Shown: one piece after another, positions 15,690-22,412 of the stretch
How positions within the stretch are numbered: position 1 is the first letter of the stretch
Layout: the number at the start of each line of letters is the position of its first letter
Program-made: the position numbers and the translations under genes
Assembly (NCBI RefSeq): GCF_037381185.1
Contig: NZ_JARRQY010000061.1
Span: 1 to 34,849 of the forward strand
DNA: 34,849 bases
Source of the DNA: Acidihalobacter_A sp037381185
Lineage (GTDB): Bacteria > Pseudomonadota > Gammaproteobacteria > DSM-5130 > Acidihalobacteraceae
Direction: 5' to 3'
Notes under the pieces: generated by a model
Seen by the model: only the letters and a program-made list of their open reading frames with translations
Told to the model about the DNA's origin: nothing
Database searches by the model: none

Positions 15690-16682
15690 ATGCTCAAACG
15701 CATCTTCGCCGTCTTCCGCGCCCGCAACCGCGAATTCATCCGCGACCGCGCCGCCCTCATGTGGAACTTCGCCCTGCCGGTGTTCGTCATCCTCGGCTTC
15801 GCCGTGGCCTTCACCGGCAAGTCACTGGACCAATACAAGGTCGGCGTGGTCGGCAGCGTACCCAACAGCGGCTTTTTCGCCACCCGCTATATCGACTTCA
15901 TTCCGGTAGCTAGTCTCACACAAGGCGTCGAAATGGTCGGGCACCAGAAACTCGACATGCTGGTCGACCCGACCACACACCGCTACTGGATCAACAGGAA
16001 TTCGCCCAAAGGCTATCTGGTCGCGCGCATCCTCGACGGCAGCGGGACATCCACCTACCGGCGGGCAACGGTGGAGGGGCTGCAGATCGGCTATGTCGAC
16101 TGGCTGGTACCCGGCGTACTGGCCATGAACATGATGTTCTCGGCGCTCTACGGCGTCGGTTACGTCATCGTCCGCTATCGGCGCAACGGCGTGCTGCGCC
16201 GGCTCAAGGCCACCCCGTTGGCCGCGTTCGAATTCCTGGCCGCGCAGATCCTGTCGCGCCTGTGGCTGATGCTGGTGGTCACCGCCTTGCTCTACCTCGG
16301 CCTGCGCATGCTGCTGCACTTTCCGATGGCCGGATCCTGGGCCGCACTGCTGCTGGTGTTCCTACTCGGCGCCGTCAGCCTAGTCAGCCTCGGGCTGATC
16401 ATCGCCGCGCGCTTTCGCAGCGAGGAGGTGGCCGAGGGCATATTGAACCTCATCACCTGGCCGATGATGATGCTCTCGGGCGTGTGGTTCTCACTCGCCG
16501 GGCTCAATCCCTGGGTGCAGAAACTTGCGCAGATATTCCCGTTGACGCACGTGCTCGAGGCGGCACGCGCCGTCATGCTCGACGGTGCCGGACTGGCCGC
16601 CATCGCGCCGCACCTGCTGGTGCTGGCCGCGATGAGCGCGGTGTTTCTGGCGATAGGTGCGGCAACCTTCCGCTGGGACTGA
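15690..16682 (+). CDS. ABC-2 type transporter permease, orphan
   Basis: This 330-residue membrane protein has the ABC-2 (YhhJ/DrrB-like) plan. An N-terminal helix (LPVFVILGFAVAF) is followed by a periplasmic loop, and then five or so C-terminal helices from about residue 135. The usual segment Y-R-R-N-G-V-L-R-R-L-K-A-T-P-L lies in the cytoplasmic loop, and LITWPMMMLSGVWF with the following FPLTHVLEAAR is the typical C-terminal signature. Such permeases export drugs, polysaccharides or lipids with a separate ATPase. None is encoded next to it, which is odd. A longer open frame starts at 15468, but its extra 74 residues look non-coding; the ATG at 15690 begins the family homology yet lacks a Shine-Dalgarno. 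Confidence 0.85.
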   Translation: MLKRIFAVFRARNREFIRDRAALMWNFALPVFVILGFAVAFTGKSLDQYKVGVVGSVPNSGFFATRYIDFIPVASLTQGVEMVGHQKLDMLVDPTTHRYWINRNSPKGYLVARILDGSGTSTYRRATVEGLQIGYVDWLVPGVLAMNMMFSALYGVGYVIVRYRRNGVLRRLKATPLAAFEFLAAQILSRLWLMLVVTALLYLGLRMLLHFPMAGSWAALLLVFLLGAVSLVSLGLIIAARFRSEEVAEGILNLITWPMMMLSGVWFSLAGLNPWVQKLAQIFPLTHVLEAARAVMLDGAGLAAIAPHLLVLAAMSAVFLAIGAATFRWD

Positions 16683-16690
16683 CAGCAACG

Positions 16691-17128
16691 TCAGTCGACG
16701 CGCTCGCTGCCCCTGTCCGCGACATACTTCGGCAACTCGTCGCACAGTGCGTCCCAGTTCGCCTTGGAGCCGACGAAGATGTGCGCATCCGGGGCGAAAT
16801 CCAGCTCGGAATCCAGGGTTCCCAAGGCGATCTCGACGCGTCCCCCATCACCCGCCGCAGGTACGAATACCATGCTCGAACCGCAATTCGAGCAGAACTT
16901 CCGCACCGTCCCATTGGCAGCCCGATAGCCTTTCAGCAGGGATTCGCCCGAGACCCAGCGAAAACACTCCCTGCGCACGCTGGCGAATGTCGTGAAGGCC
17001 GCACCGTGAAACTTCCGGCACATGGAGCAGTGGCAGTGCGCCACCTTGGGCTCGAAGCTGTCTACCGCGTAGCTCACCTGTCCGCAAAGACATCGACCTG
17101 TATAGGGTTCCCGGCGTGGGTTCGACAT
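16691..17128 (-). CDS. GFA (glutathione-dependent formaldehyde-activating) family protein
   Basis: This 145-residue zinc-binding protein of the GFA/CENP-V fold has the full cysteine set. C-L-C-G lies near residues 13-16, A-H-C-H-C-S-M-C-R near 31-38, and C-S-N-C-G-S near 79-84. Members bind zinc and are annotated as glutathione/S-hydroxymethyl-glutathione handling proteins, though many have no proven reaction. The start at 17128 is preferred over an ATG six bases upstream because AGGAGGA lies about seven bases ahead of it. It converges with the ABC-2 permease, leaving only eight bases between stops. It follows the DUF2058 gene by about 50 bp and may be the last gene of the hemY operon. Confidence 0.88.
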   Translation of the reverse strand: MSNPRREPYTGRCLCGQVSYAVDSFEPKVAHCHCSMCRKFHGAAFTTFASVRRECFRWVSGESLLKGYRAANGTVRKFCSNCGSSMVFVPAAGDGGRVEIALGTLDSELDFAPDAHIFVGSKANWDALCDELPKYVADRGSERVD

Positions 17129-17181
17129 GAGCATTCCTCCTCACATGGCCACGGCAGCGACCGCGCGAAAGACCGGCGGCA

Positions 17182-17745
17182 CTACCAGACCAGATCGTCC
17201 GGTATCGGATGATCCTTGTAGGCCGGATCGTCTTCTTCGCCGCGTGCGTCGTCGGCACGGATGATCAGCGCCTTGGGATCCAGCGTAAGCAGATGCTCCG
17301 AGTCCTCCTTGCCGATCAGATAGTGCCGGTCGTTTCGCGATACGATCACCAGCTCGCCGGCACCGAGCGCCGCCTGCTGTTCGGCGTTCACCCAGAGCTT
17401 CTTGACCGCGCGTCCGTCCTGAAAGTTGTACGGCAGCGGCGCATCCGGAATGTTCTGGCGCTTCTCGCGCAGAAAGGTGCGCACCACCTCGCGCTGTGCC
17501 TTGTCCAGATGCGGTGTCGGACTGGGCGTCTGCGCCAGGGCAGCGGGTTTCTTGCGCGGGCGCTGAGGACGGTAAGAGGCCTCTTTAGCGCCATGCGGCG
17601 AACGTGGTTTCTTCGGTTTCGCCTTCTTCCCGACAGGCTTTTGCGAAGTCTTGGGCGCGCGCTGCGGACGCGTCTCCGCCACCTTCACCTGATCCTCGGT
17701 GACCAGACCGGCCCTCAGCAGCTGGTCTCGCAGGTCGTTGCTCAT
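17182..17745 (-). CDS. DUF2058 family protein (YaiL-like nucleoprotein)
   Basis: This 187-residue basic protein has the DUF2058 pattern. An N-terminal helix L-R-D-Q-L-L-R-A-G-L-V-T-E-D-Q is followed by a long lysine/proline-rich, probably disordered stretch (about residues 25-75). A conserved C-terminal domain holds Y-N-F-Q-D-G-R-A-V-K-K-L-W-V and L-V-I-V-S-R-N-D-R-H-Y-L-I. The E. coli relative is YaiL; the function is unproven but the basic tail suggests nucleic-acid or ribosome contact. Its start overlaps the cupin gene's stop by 4 bp, so it is translationally coupled to that gene. Confidence 0.85.
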   Translation of the reverse strand: MSNDLRDQLLRAGLVTEDQVKVAETRPQRAPKTSQKPVGKKAKPKKPRSPHGAKEASYRPQRPRKKPAALAQTPSPTPHLDKAQREVVRTFLREKRQNIPDAPLPYNFQDGRAVKKLWVNAEQQAALGAGELVIVSRNDRHYLIGKEDSEHLLTLDPKALIIRADDARGEEDDPAYKDHPIPDDLVW

Positions 17746-18455
17746 GCTGTCCCGTTCTCCTGGTGGGATTCGAACACGCCGCCCGAGCGTTCACCCAGGC
17801 GCAGATAAGCGATGCAACCAGCCTTGGAGCGCACAGTCTGCTCCACGCCGGCCGGCAGGCGCAGCCAGGAACCGGCCACATATTCGCCGGCATCGTCGCA
17901 CAGACTGCCTTCGAGCACGAAGTATTCCGCCCCGGCCTCGAAATGCTGCACCGGCAATTCCGTACCGGGCTCCAAGCGCAACAGACATACATACTCCGGA
18001 TAACCCGTTTCCACGTAAAGCGGTTTCAGCCACAGCCCCGGCAACAGTCCCGCACGCCAGGGTTCGGCCGCCGTATCGATCAACCGCCGCCCGCGTTGCG
18101 CGCCCGGGTACTGGCGCAAACGCACCAACAGGTCGCAACCCGGCGTGGAGTGCGGCGCATGGCTGAACCCTTCCGGATTGAACAGCCAGCTGCCGGTGGG
18201 GAAATCGCCACTGTCGTCCGAAAACACGCCACTGAGCACCAGAATCTCCTCGCCCTGTGGATGCGGATGCTCGCGGAACGCCCCACCAGGCATGTAGCGC
18301 ACCACGCTGGTTACGGGACCGAACTCGCCGCCTTCGCGGTACAATGGCTTGCGCCAGACCGTACCGCTGGGACTCGGCTGCCAATCCTCCTGCGCAGTAG
18401 CAACCATTGCGCGGCGAGAGAGGTCCGCGTGAAGATCGGGCATTGCCTCGTTCAT
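17742..18455 (-). CDS. ChrR-like double-cupin protein
   Basis: This 237-residue cytoplasmic protein has two cupin barrels. The first (about 30-115) keeps a metal-binding set: H63 and H65 in FREHPHPQGEE, E69/E70, and H99/H102. The second (about 135-220) has H171 and E178 in QHFEAGAEYFVLEG but lacks a clear final histidine, so it may not bind metal. The barrels resemble the C-terminal domain of the anti-sigma factor ChrR, but the N-terminal zinc anti-sigma domain is absent and no ECF sigma gene is adjacent. It overlaps hemY by 4 bp upstream and DUF2058 by 4 bp downstream. A role in sensing oxidants or metal tied to heme synthesis is possible but inferred. Confidence 0.8.
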   Translation of the reverse strand: MNEAMPDLHADLSRRAMVATAQEDWQPSPSGTVWRKPLYREGGEFGPVTSVVRYMPGGAFREHPHPQGEEILVLSGVFSDDSGDFPTGSWLFNPEGFSHAPHSTPGCDLLVRLRQYPGAQRGRRLIDTAAEPWRAGLLPGLWLKPLYVETGYPEYVCLLRLEPGTELPVQHFEAGAEYFVLEGSLCDDAGEYVAGSWLRLPAGVEQTVRSKAGCIAYLRLGERSGGVFESHQENGTA

Positions 18456-19801
18456 TCGTCATCGCCCTCCATTCGCTTGGCCAACGCCAAAGCGTTGTTG
18501 ATGCAATCGCCGACGGCGATGCCGCCGCGCCAGTTTCCGACCAGGGTCAGACCCGGCAGTTCGGTCAGCGCAGCGTCTATCCGCTCGAGGCGCTCCAGAT
18601 GCCCTAGATTGTACTGCGGGATGGCACGTGGCCAGCGAGTGACGCGAGCGAAATCGGGGGCTCCGCTCAAACCGAGCAGCGGCGTGAGATCCTCGACCAC
18701 CCCGGCGATCAGTGAAGCGTCGTCGCGCGCAGGCGCGTCGGAATTGCGCGCACCGCCGACGAAGGCGGTCAGCAGCACGTGCCCGGCCGGCGCCCGGCCG
18801 GGAAACAAAGTCGAGGAGAACAGCACGCCAAGCGTCTCGCAGCCTTCCCGGCTGGGGATCAGCAAGCCAAAACCATCCAGAGCGTGGCCGACGGATTCAC
18901 GAGGGAAGCCCAGCGCGACGTTCACCACACCCGGATAGCTGATACCGCGCAACTCGCCGGCCAACTCGCGCTTGAACGGCTCCAGCAGATCCGCCGCCGC
19001 GTGCGCGGGTACCGCCAACACCAGGCGCTCGGCCTCCACCGGTCCCTGCGCGGTATCCGCCACCCAGTTACCGGCCAGGCGGCGCAAGCCATTGACAGGA
19101 GTCCCCACGAACAGCGCTCCGTCAAGCCGCGCCGCAAGCGCATCGGTCAATTCGCACAAGCCTTCGCGAAAACCGATCAGTCGGCCACGCGGCGTCGGCC
19201 CCGTCGCGCGGCCCTGGCGCGCACGGCGCAGCGCGCCGCGAATGAGGGAACCGGCCTCCGCTTCCAGCGCATAAATACGTGCGGTGGCTGCACGCACCGA
19301 CAGTTTCCGGGCATCACCGGCATACACGCCGGAGATGAACGGATCGACCGCCCAGTCGAGGAATTCCGGACCGAGCCGGCGGCGGACGAAATCGGCCACG
19401 CTTTCGTCCGCCTCGGCGCGTCCGCGCCACGGTTCGCCGAGCAGCCGCAGCTTGGCCCGCAGACTGAACAGCGGCGTACGGATGAAACTTCCCGGCCCCG
19501 CCGGCAAGGCCTGGACGCGACCACCGCGGCTAACGTAGCGACGGCTGGCGGCCGGATTCGCCACCACCACTCTGTCCTCCAGATTCAGCACATCGATCAG
19601 GCGCGTCAGTCCTTCGCCGCCGCGATCGAGCAGCGAGTTGGGTCCGAGATCGACCAGATAGCGCTCCGCGTGCAGAGAACGGATGTTCCCTCCCGCCTCC
19701 GGGCGGGCTTCGAGCACGCGGACCCGATGTCCCTGCTCTTGCAGAGCCCAGGCCAGGGTAAGGCCGGTGATGCCGGCGCCGACAACAAGAATATCGCTCA
19801 T
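18452..19801 (-). CDS. hemY: Oxygen-dependent protoporphyrinogen oxidase
   Basis: This 449-residue flavoprotein carries out the six-electron oxidation of protoporphyrinogen IX to protoporphyrin IX, the penultimate heme step, using oxygen. The N-terminal FAD-binding fold is complete: ILVVGAGITGLTLAWALQ with R-V-L-E-A-R-P-E-A-G-G-N-I-R-S. The central DPFISGVYAGDA block is diagnostic of this oxidase rather than generic amine oxidases. The C-terminal FAD site is G-N-W-R-G-G-I-A-V-G-D-C-I-N-N. The name hemG is used for the same family in some databases, although E. coli HemG is unrelated. It is the first gene of an overlapping set with the cupin and DUF2058 genes. A small hairpin lies in its leader. 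Confidence 0.92.
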   Translation of the reverse strand: MSDILVVGAGITGLTLAWALQEQGHRVRVLEARPEAGGNIRSLHAERYLVDLGPNSLLDRGGEGLTRLIDVLNLEDRVVVANPAASRRYVSRGGRVQALPAGPGSFIRTPLFSLRAKLRLLGEPWRGRAEADESVADFVRRRLGPEFLDWAVDPFISGVYAGDARKLSVRAATARIYALEAEAGSLIRGALRRARQGRATGPTPRGRLIGFREGLCELTDALAARLDGALFVGTPVNGLRRLAGNWVADTAQGPVEAERLVLAVPAHAAADLLEPFKRELAGELRGISYPGVVNVALGFPRESVGHALDGFGLLIPSREGCETLGVLFSSTLFPGRAPAGHVLLTAFVGGARNSDAPARDDASLIAGVVEDLTPLLGLSGAPDFARVTRWPRAIPQYNLGHLERLERIDAALTELPGLTLVGNWRGGIAVGDCINNALALAKRMEGDDE

Positions 19802-19821
19802 GACCTAACGAATGGTTGCTT

Positions 19822-19838
19822 GGGTGCCTATTGCACCC
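19822..19838 (-). promoter_or_regulatory. Small hairpin in the hemY leader
   Basis: GGGTGC (19822-19827) and GCACCC (19833-19838) form a perfect six-base-pair stem with a five-base loop, about 20 bases ahead of the hemY start on the minus strand. It could affect translation or be chance. No other regulatory element is evident next to it. Confidence 0.3.
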
Positions 19839-19922
19839 CATTCGCCGCTCCTGCGCCACCCCGTCTCCTTACGGCGACGCCGCAGGGAACGGATTGCCCG
19901 CAAGCACGGTCGAAAGGAATTT

Positions 19923-19949
19923 GGGGGCGGTGACCACCCTGTCGCCCCC
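19923..19949 (+). promoter_or_regulatory. GC-rich hairpin in the cold-shock gene leader
   Basis: GGGGGCG (19923-19929) pairs with CGCCCCC (19943-19949), a perfect seven-base-pair stem with a 13-base loop. It ends about 45 bases upstream of the cold-shock gene start. Cold-shock mRNAs often carry structured leaders that respond to temperature, but this particular hairpin is not of a known class. Confidence 0.35.
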
Positions 19950-19994
19950 TTGAAAAGACCTGCCGATTCACAACTCGCTCGAGGGCATTGCCAT

Positions 19995-20204
19995 ATGCTT
20001 ACCGGTACCGTGAAATGGTTCAATGACGCCAAAGGTTACGGATTCATCGCGCCCGCTGATGGGGGCAGTGACGTTTTCGTGCATTTCACCTCCATTCAGG
20101 CCGAAGGTTTTCGCTCACTCGATGAAGGACAGAACGTAGCGTTCGAAGTCATCCAGGGCCCCAAGGGCCCTCAGGCCAGTAACGTGGTCCCACAGCAGGC
20201 ATAG
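19995..20204 (+). CDS. CspA-family cold-shock protein
   Basis: This 69-residue single cold-shock domain binds single-stranded RNA and DNA and acts as an RNA chaperone. Both nucleic-acid motifs are intact: RNP1 in D-A-K-G-Y-G-F-I and RNP2 as DVFVHF, with the usual opening TGTVKWFN and the ending V-V-P-Q-Q-A. The ATG at 19995 is chosen because the domain starts at once there and GAGGG lies about eight bases upstream; a longer open frame is not coding. It stands alone, with a GC-rich hairpin in its leader. Which paralogue it represents cannot be told. Confidence 0.95.
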   Translation: MLTGTVKWFNDAKGYGFIAPADGGSDVFVHFTSIQAEGFRSLDEGQNVAFEVIQGPKGPQASNVVPQQA

Positions 20205-20243
20205 CCCTCGTCGTACGCGGTGGGGCCTGCGTGCGACTACGGG
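20205..20243 (+). terminator. Possible hairpin terminator after the cold-shock gene
   Basis: A nine-base-pair stem (20210-20218 with 20229-20237, one G-U type pair) extended by CCC/GGG begins right after the cold-shock stop codon. There is no downstream run of T, so it may be an mRNA-stabilising hairpin instead of an intrinsic terminator. Confidence 0.4.
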
Positions 20244-20310
20244 CGCATTGCACGCATTGACGCTAGAATAGGTTTCTTTGCCGTCCTTGGCAGGCTCCGC
20301 CGCTTCAATC

Positions 20311-21021
20311 ATGCCCACCCACACCGATCCGCTGCTCGCCCGCTGCCGCTTTCGTGTTTCGCGCCGTGCGCGCCATCTGCGCATCACGGTGTCCGCCCGC
20401 AGCGGACTGACGGTCACTCGCCCGGCACACATCAGCCTGGCGCAGGCCGCAGCTTTCATCGACAGCCGCCGTGCATGGATAGAGCGCCAACTCGCCAGAC
20501 TCGAAGCTGTCGAGCCTGCCGCGGTGCCGCAAACCCTGCATCTTCGCCTGACCGGCGAATCGCTGCCCCTGCAGTGCATCGTAACAGCACACGCCGCTCC
20601 ACGATTGCAGGAGACGCCGGACCGCCTTACCCTACACCTGGATTCGGCCCGTCCAGAGAGCGGCCGCGAGCTTCTGCGCCGCTGGCTCAAGCAGCGTGCA
20701 CGCGCCGCCCTCGAGCCTCGTCTCGACGAACTCAGCAAACGACTGGCGCTGCCCTACAATCGACTCAGCCTGCGCATGCAACGCACACGCTGGGGCAGTT
20801 GCTCCAACCGGCGCAACATCAGCCTGAACGCCAAGCTGCTGTTTCTACCCGAGACGCTGGTGCAGCATGTGCTGATCCATGAACTCGCACACACCGTCCA
20901 TCTCGATCATTCACCGGCGTTCTGGCGGCTGGTCGAACGTCACGATCCGCAGTGGCGCACGCACCGCGATGCGTTGCGCGGCTCAGTACAGTTGGTGCCC
21001 GCCTGGCTGGAGGAAGCCTGA
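20311..21021 (+). CDS. YgjP-like metallopeptidase domain protein
   Basis: This 236-residue protein of the YgjP/DUF45 metallopeptidase family has the zinc motif H-E-L-A-H (residues 190-194) followed by T-V-H-L-D-H-S-P-A-F-W, H200 being a likely third ligand. The WGSC block (161-164) in T-R-W-G-S-C-S-N-R-R-N-I-S-L-N is the other family hallmark. Proteins of this family are predicted cytoplasmic zinc proteases related to SprT; targets are unknown. The ATG at 20311 is chosen over an in-frame start at 20278 because family homology begins after it. It is followed 55 bp later by ydfG on the same strand. Confidence 0.88.
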   Translation: MPTHTDPLLARCRFRVSRRARHLRITVSARSGLTVTRPAHISLAQAAAFIDSRRAWIERQLARLEAVEPAAVPQTLHLRLTGESLPLQCIVTAHAAPRLQETPDRLTLHLDSARPESGRELLRRWLKQRARAALEPRLDELSKRLALPYNRLSLRMQRTRWGSCSNRRNISLNAKLLFLPETLVQHVLIHELAHTVHLDHSPAFWRLVERHDPQWRTHRDALRGSVQLVPAWLEEA

Positions 21022-21076
21022 CGCCGTCTAGCGCAGAGCCGACTCCGCCCGTCCGTAACCATTTCAAGGAAAGTCT

Positions 21077-21835
21077 ATGTCCAAGACAATTTTCATCACC
21101 GGCGCGACATCCGGCTTCGGCGCCGCAACCGCGCGCCGCTTCGCGCAGGGTGGCTGGCAGATCATCGCCAGCGGACGACGCAAGGAGCGCCTCGATGCAC
21201 TGGCGGAGGAACTCTCGGCCCATACGGCAGTGCACACGATGACTCTGGATGTGCAGGATGCCGAAGCGGTCGCAGATGCCGTAGCGCAGTTGCCGGCAGC
21301 GGTCGCGGAAATCGACATCCTGGTCAACAACGCCGGTCTGGCCCTGGGCCTGGAGGCGTCGCAAGAGGCCAACCTGGACGATTGGAACCAAATGATCGAT
21401 ACCAACATCAAGGGCCTGCTCTACGTGACCCGTGCAGTGCTTCCGGGCATGGTGCAACGGCGCCGCGGACATGTCGTCAACATCGGTTCCATCGCCGGCA
21501 ACTGGCCCTATCCCGGCGGCAACTGCTACGGCGCGACCAAGGCCTTCGTGCAGCAGTTCTCACGCAATCTGCGTACCGATCTGGCCGGCAAGGGCGTGCG
21601 GGTGACGAATATCGAACCCGGGCTGGCGGAGACGGAATTCTCCGCGGTGCGCTTCAAGGGAGACCAGGACAAGGCCGACCAGCTCTACGAGGGCGCCCAC
21701 CCGTTGACACCCGAGGACATCTCGGAAATCGTGTTCTGGACCACGCAGTTGCCCGCGCATGTGAACATCAACGCGGTCGAGGTCATGCCGACCTCACAGA
21801 GCTGGAGCGCGCTGACCGTTAGTCGCGATAGCTAA
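21077..21835 (+). CDS. ydfG: YdfG-type short-chain dehydrogenase
   Basis: This 252-residue short-chain dehydrogenase closely follows E. coli YdfG, an NADP-dependent enzyme acting on L-allo-threonine, serine and related 3-hydroxy acids, which also reduces malonic semialdehyde. The cofactor loop is T-G-A-T-S-G-F-G (8-15), NNAG lies at 84-87, and the catalytic residues are S138, Y151 and K155 within Y-G-A-T-K. The G-R-R-K-E-R-L segment after the second strand fits NADP preference. The family's W-P-Y-x-G-G-N-x-Y-G-A-T-K-A-F and E-P-G-L-x-x-T-E-F-S blocks are present. An AAGGA site precedes the ATG. Confidence 0.9.
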   Translation: MSKTIFITGATSGFGAATARRFAQGGWQIIASGRRKERLDALAEELSAHTAVHTMTLDVQDAEAVADAVAQLPAAVAEIDILVNNAGLALGLEASQEANLDDWNQMIDTNIKGLLYVTRAVLPGMVQRRRGHVVNIGSIAGNWPYPGGNCYGATKAFVQQFSRNLRTDLAGKGVRVTNIEPGLAETEFSAVRFKGDQDKADQLYEGAHPLTPEDISEIVFWTTQLPAHVNINAVEVMPTSQSWSALTVSRDS

Positions 21836-22059
21836 TCGCTGTACGAATTGCGTCCGAATGGTGGGTGCGGATGAGCGGTTGTGGTTTTGAGTTTGTGTGA
21901 TTCAAGGCGGCGTATTTTCTGGCATGGGCAGTCGGTTTCGGGCGCAATTCGATGCATGGGATCCGCTTGATCGAGGTGACGCGCCCGAGCCGATTTGTTC
22001 AGCGCATCCCTGCGCCTTACCCCTTCAGGGCTGGCGCGAAAAATCGCTCCCGGCAATTT

Positions 22060-22307
22060 TTTCTTTGAAATGCGCAAAAAAACCGGCGAAAGAAACGCAC
22101 CCTGAGATCGCTTGTCCCTGACGGGCAATCTCGCGAACGTACCCCTGATCGGGGCCCGCGGCTCTTGGCCATCCAGGCCAAGAGCCGCTTGACTGACATC
22201 CTTGTCCGCCATCCCCGTCCAGGCGTACGTCCGCGAGATTGCCCGTCAGGGACAAGGCCTTCGGGTGCCTTTCTTTCGCAGCCTCTTTCTTTGAGCATGC
22301 AAAAGAA
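22060..22307. repeat. About 250-bp near-palindromic repeat element
   Basis: The core arms at 22111-22142 and 22225-22256 are inverted copies matching at 31 of 32 positions. Similarity continues outward less perfectly on both sides through TTTCTTTG- and GAAAGAAA-type sequence. Inside sits a separate perfect 13-bp hairpin (22158-22170 with 22176-22188, loop ATCCA), off-centre relative to the large palindrome. It lies between convergent genes and has no credible coding capacity. This is the look of a non-autonomous intergenic repeat family, and it could terminate transcription from both sides. Outside it, 21836-22059 and 22308-22412 hold nothing I can name. Confidence 0.75.
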
Positions 22308-22412
22308 AGGGCTCGAGCGCGTCGCCCAAGTAAGATCAATGCTGGAAACGCTGATTCGCACCCTGTTCCACCGGGCCAGACGCCTATCGAAAAAGACGGC
22401 GAAGGAAGGCGC

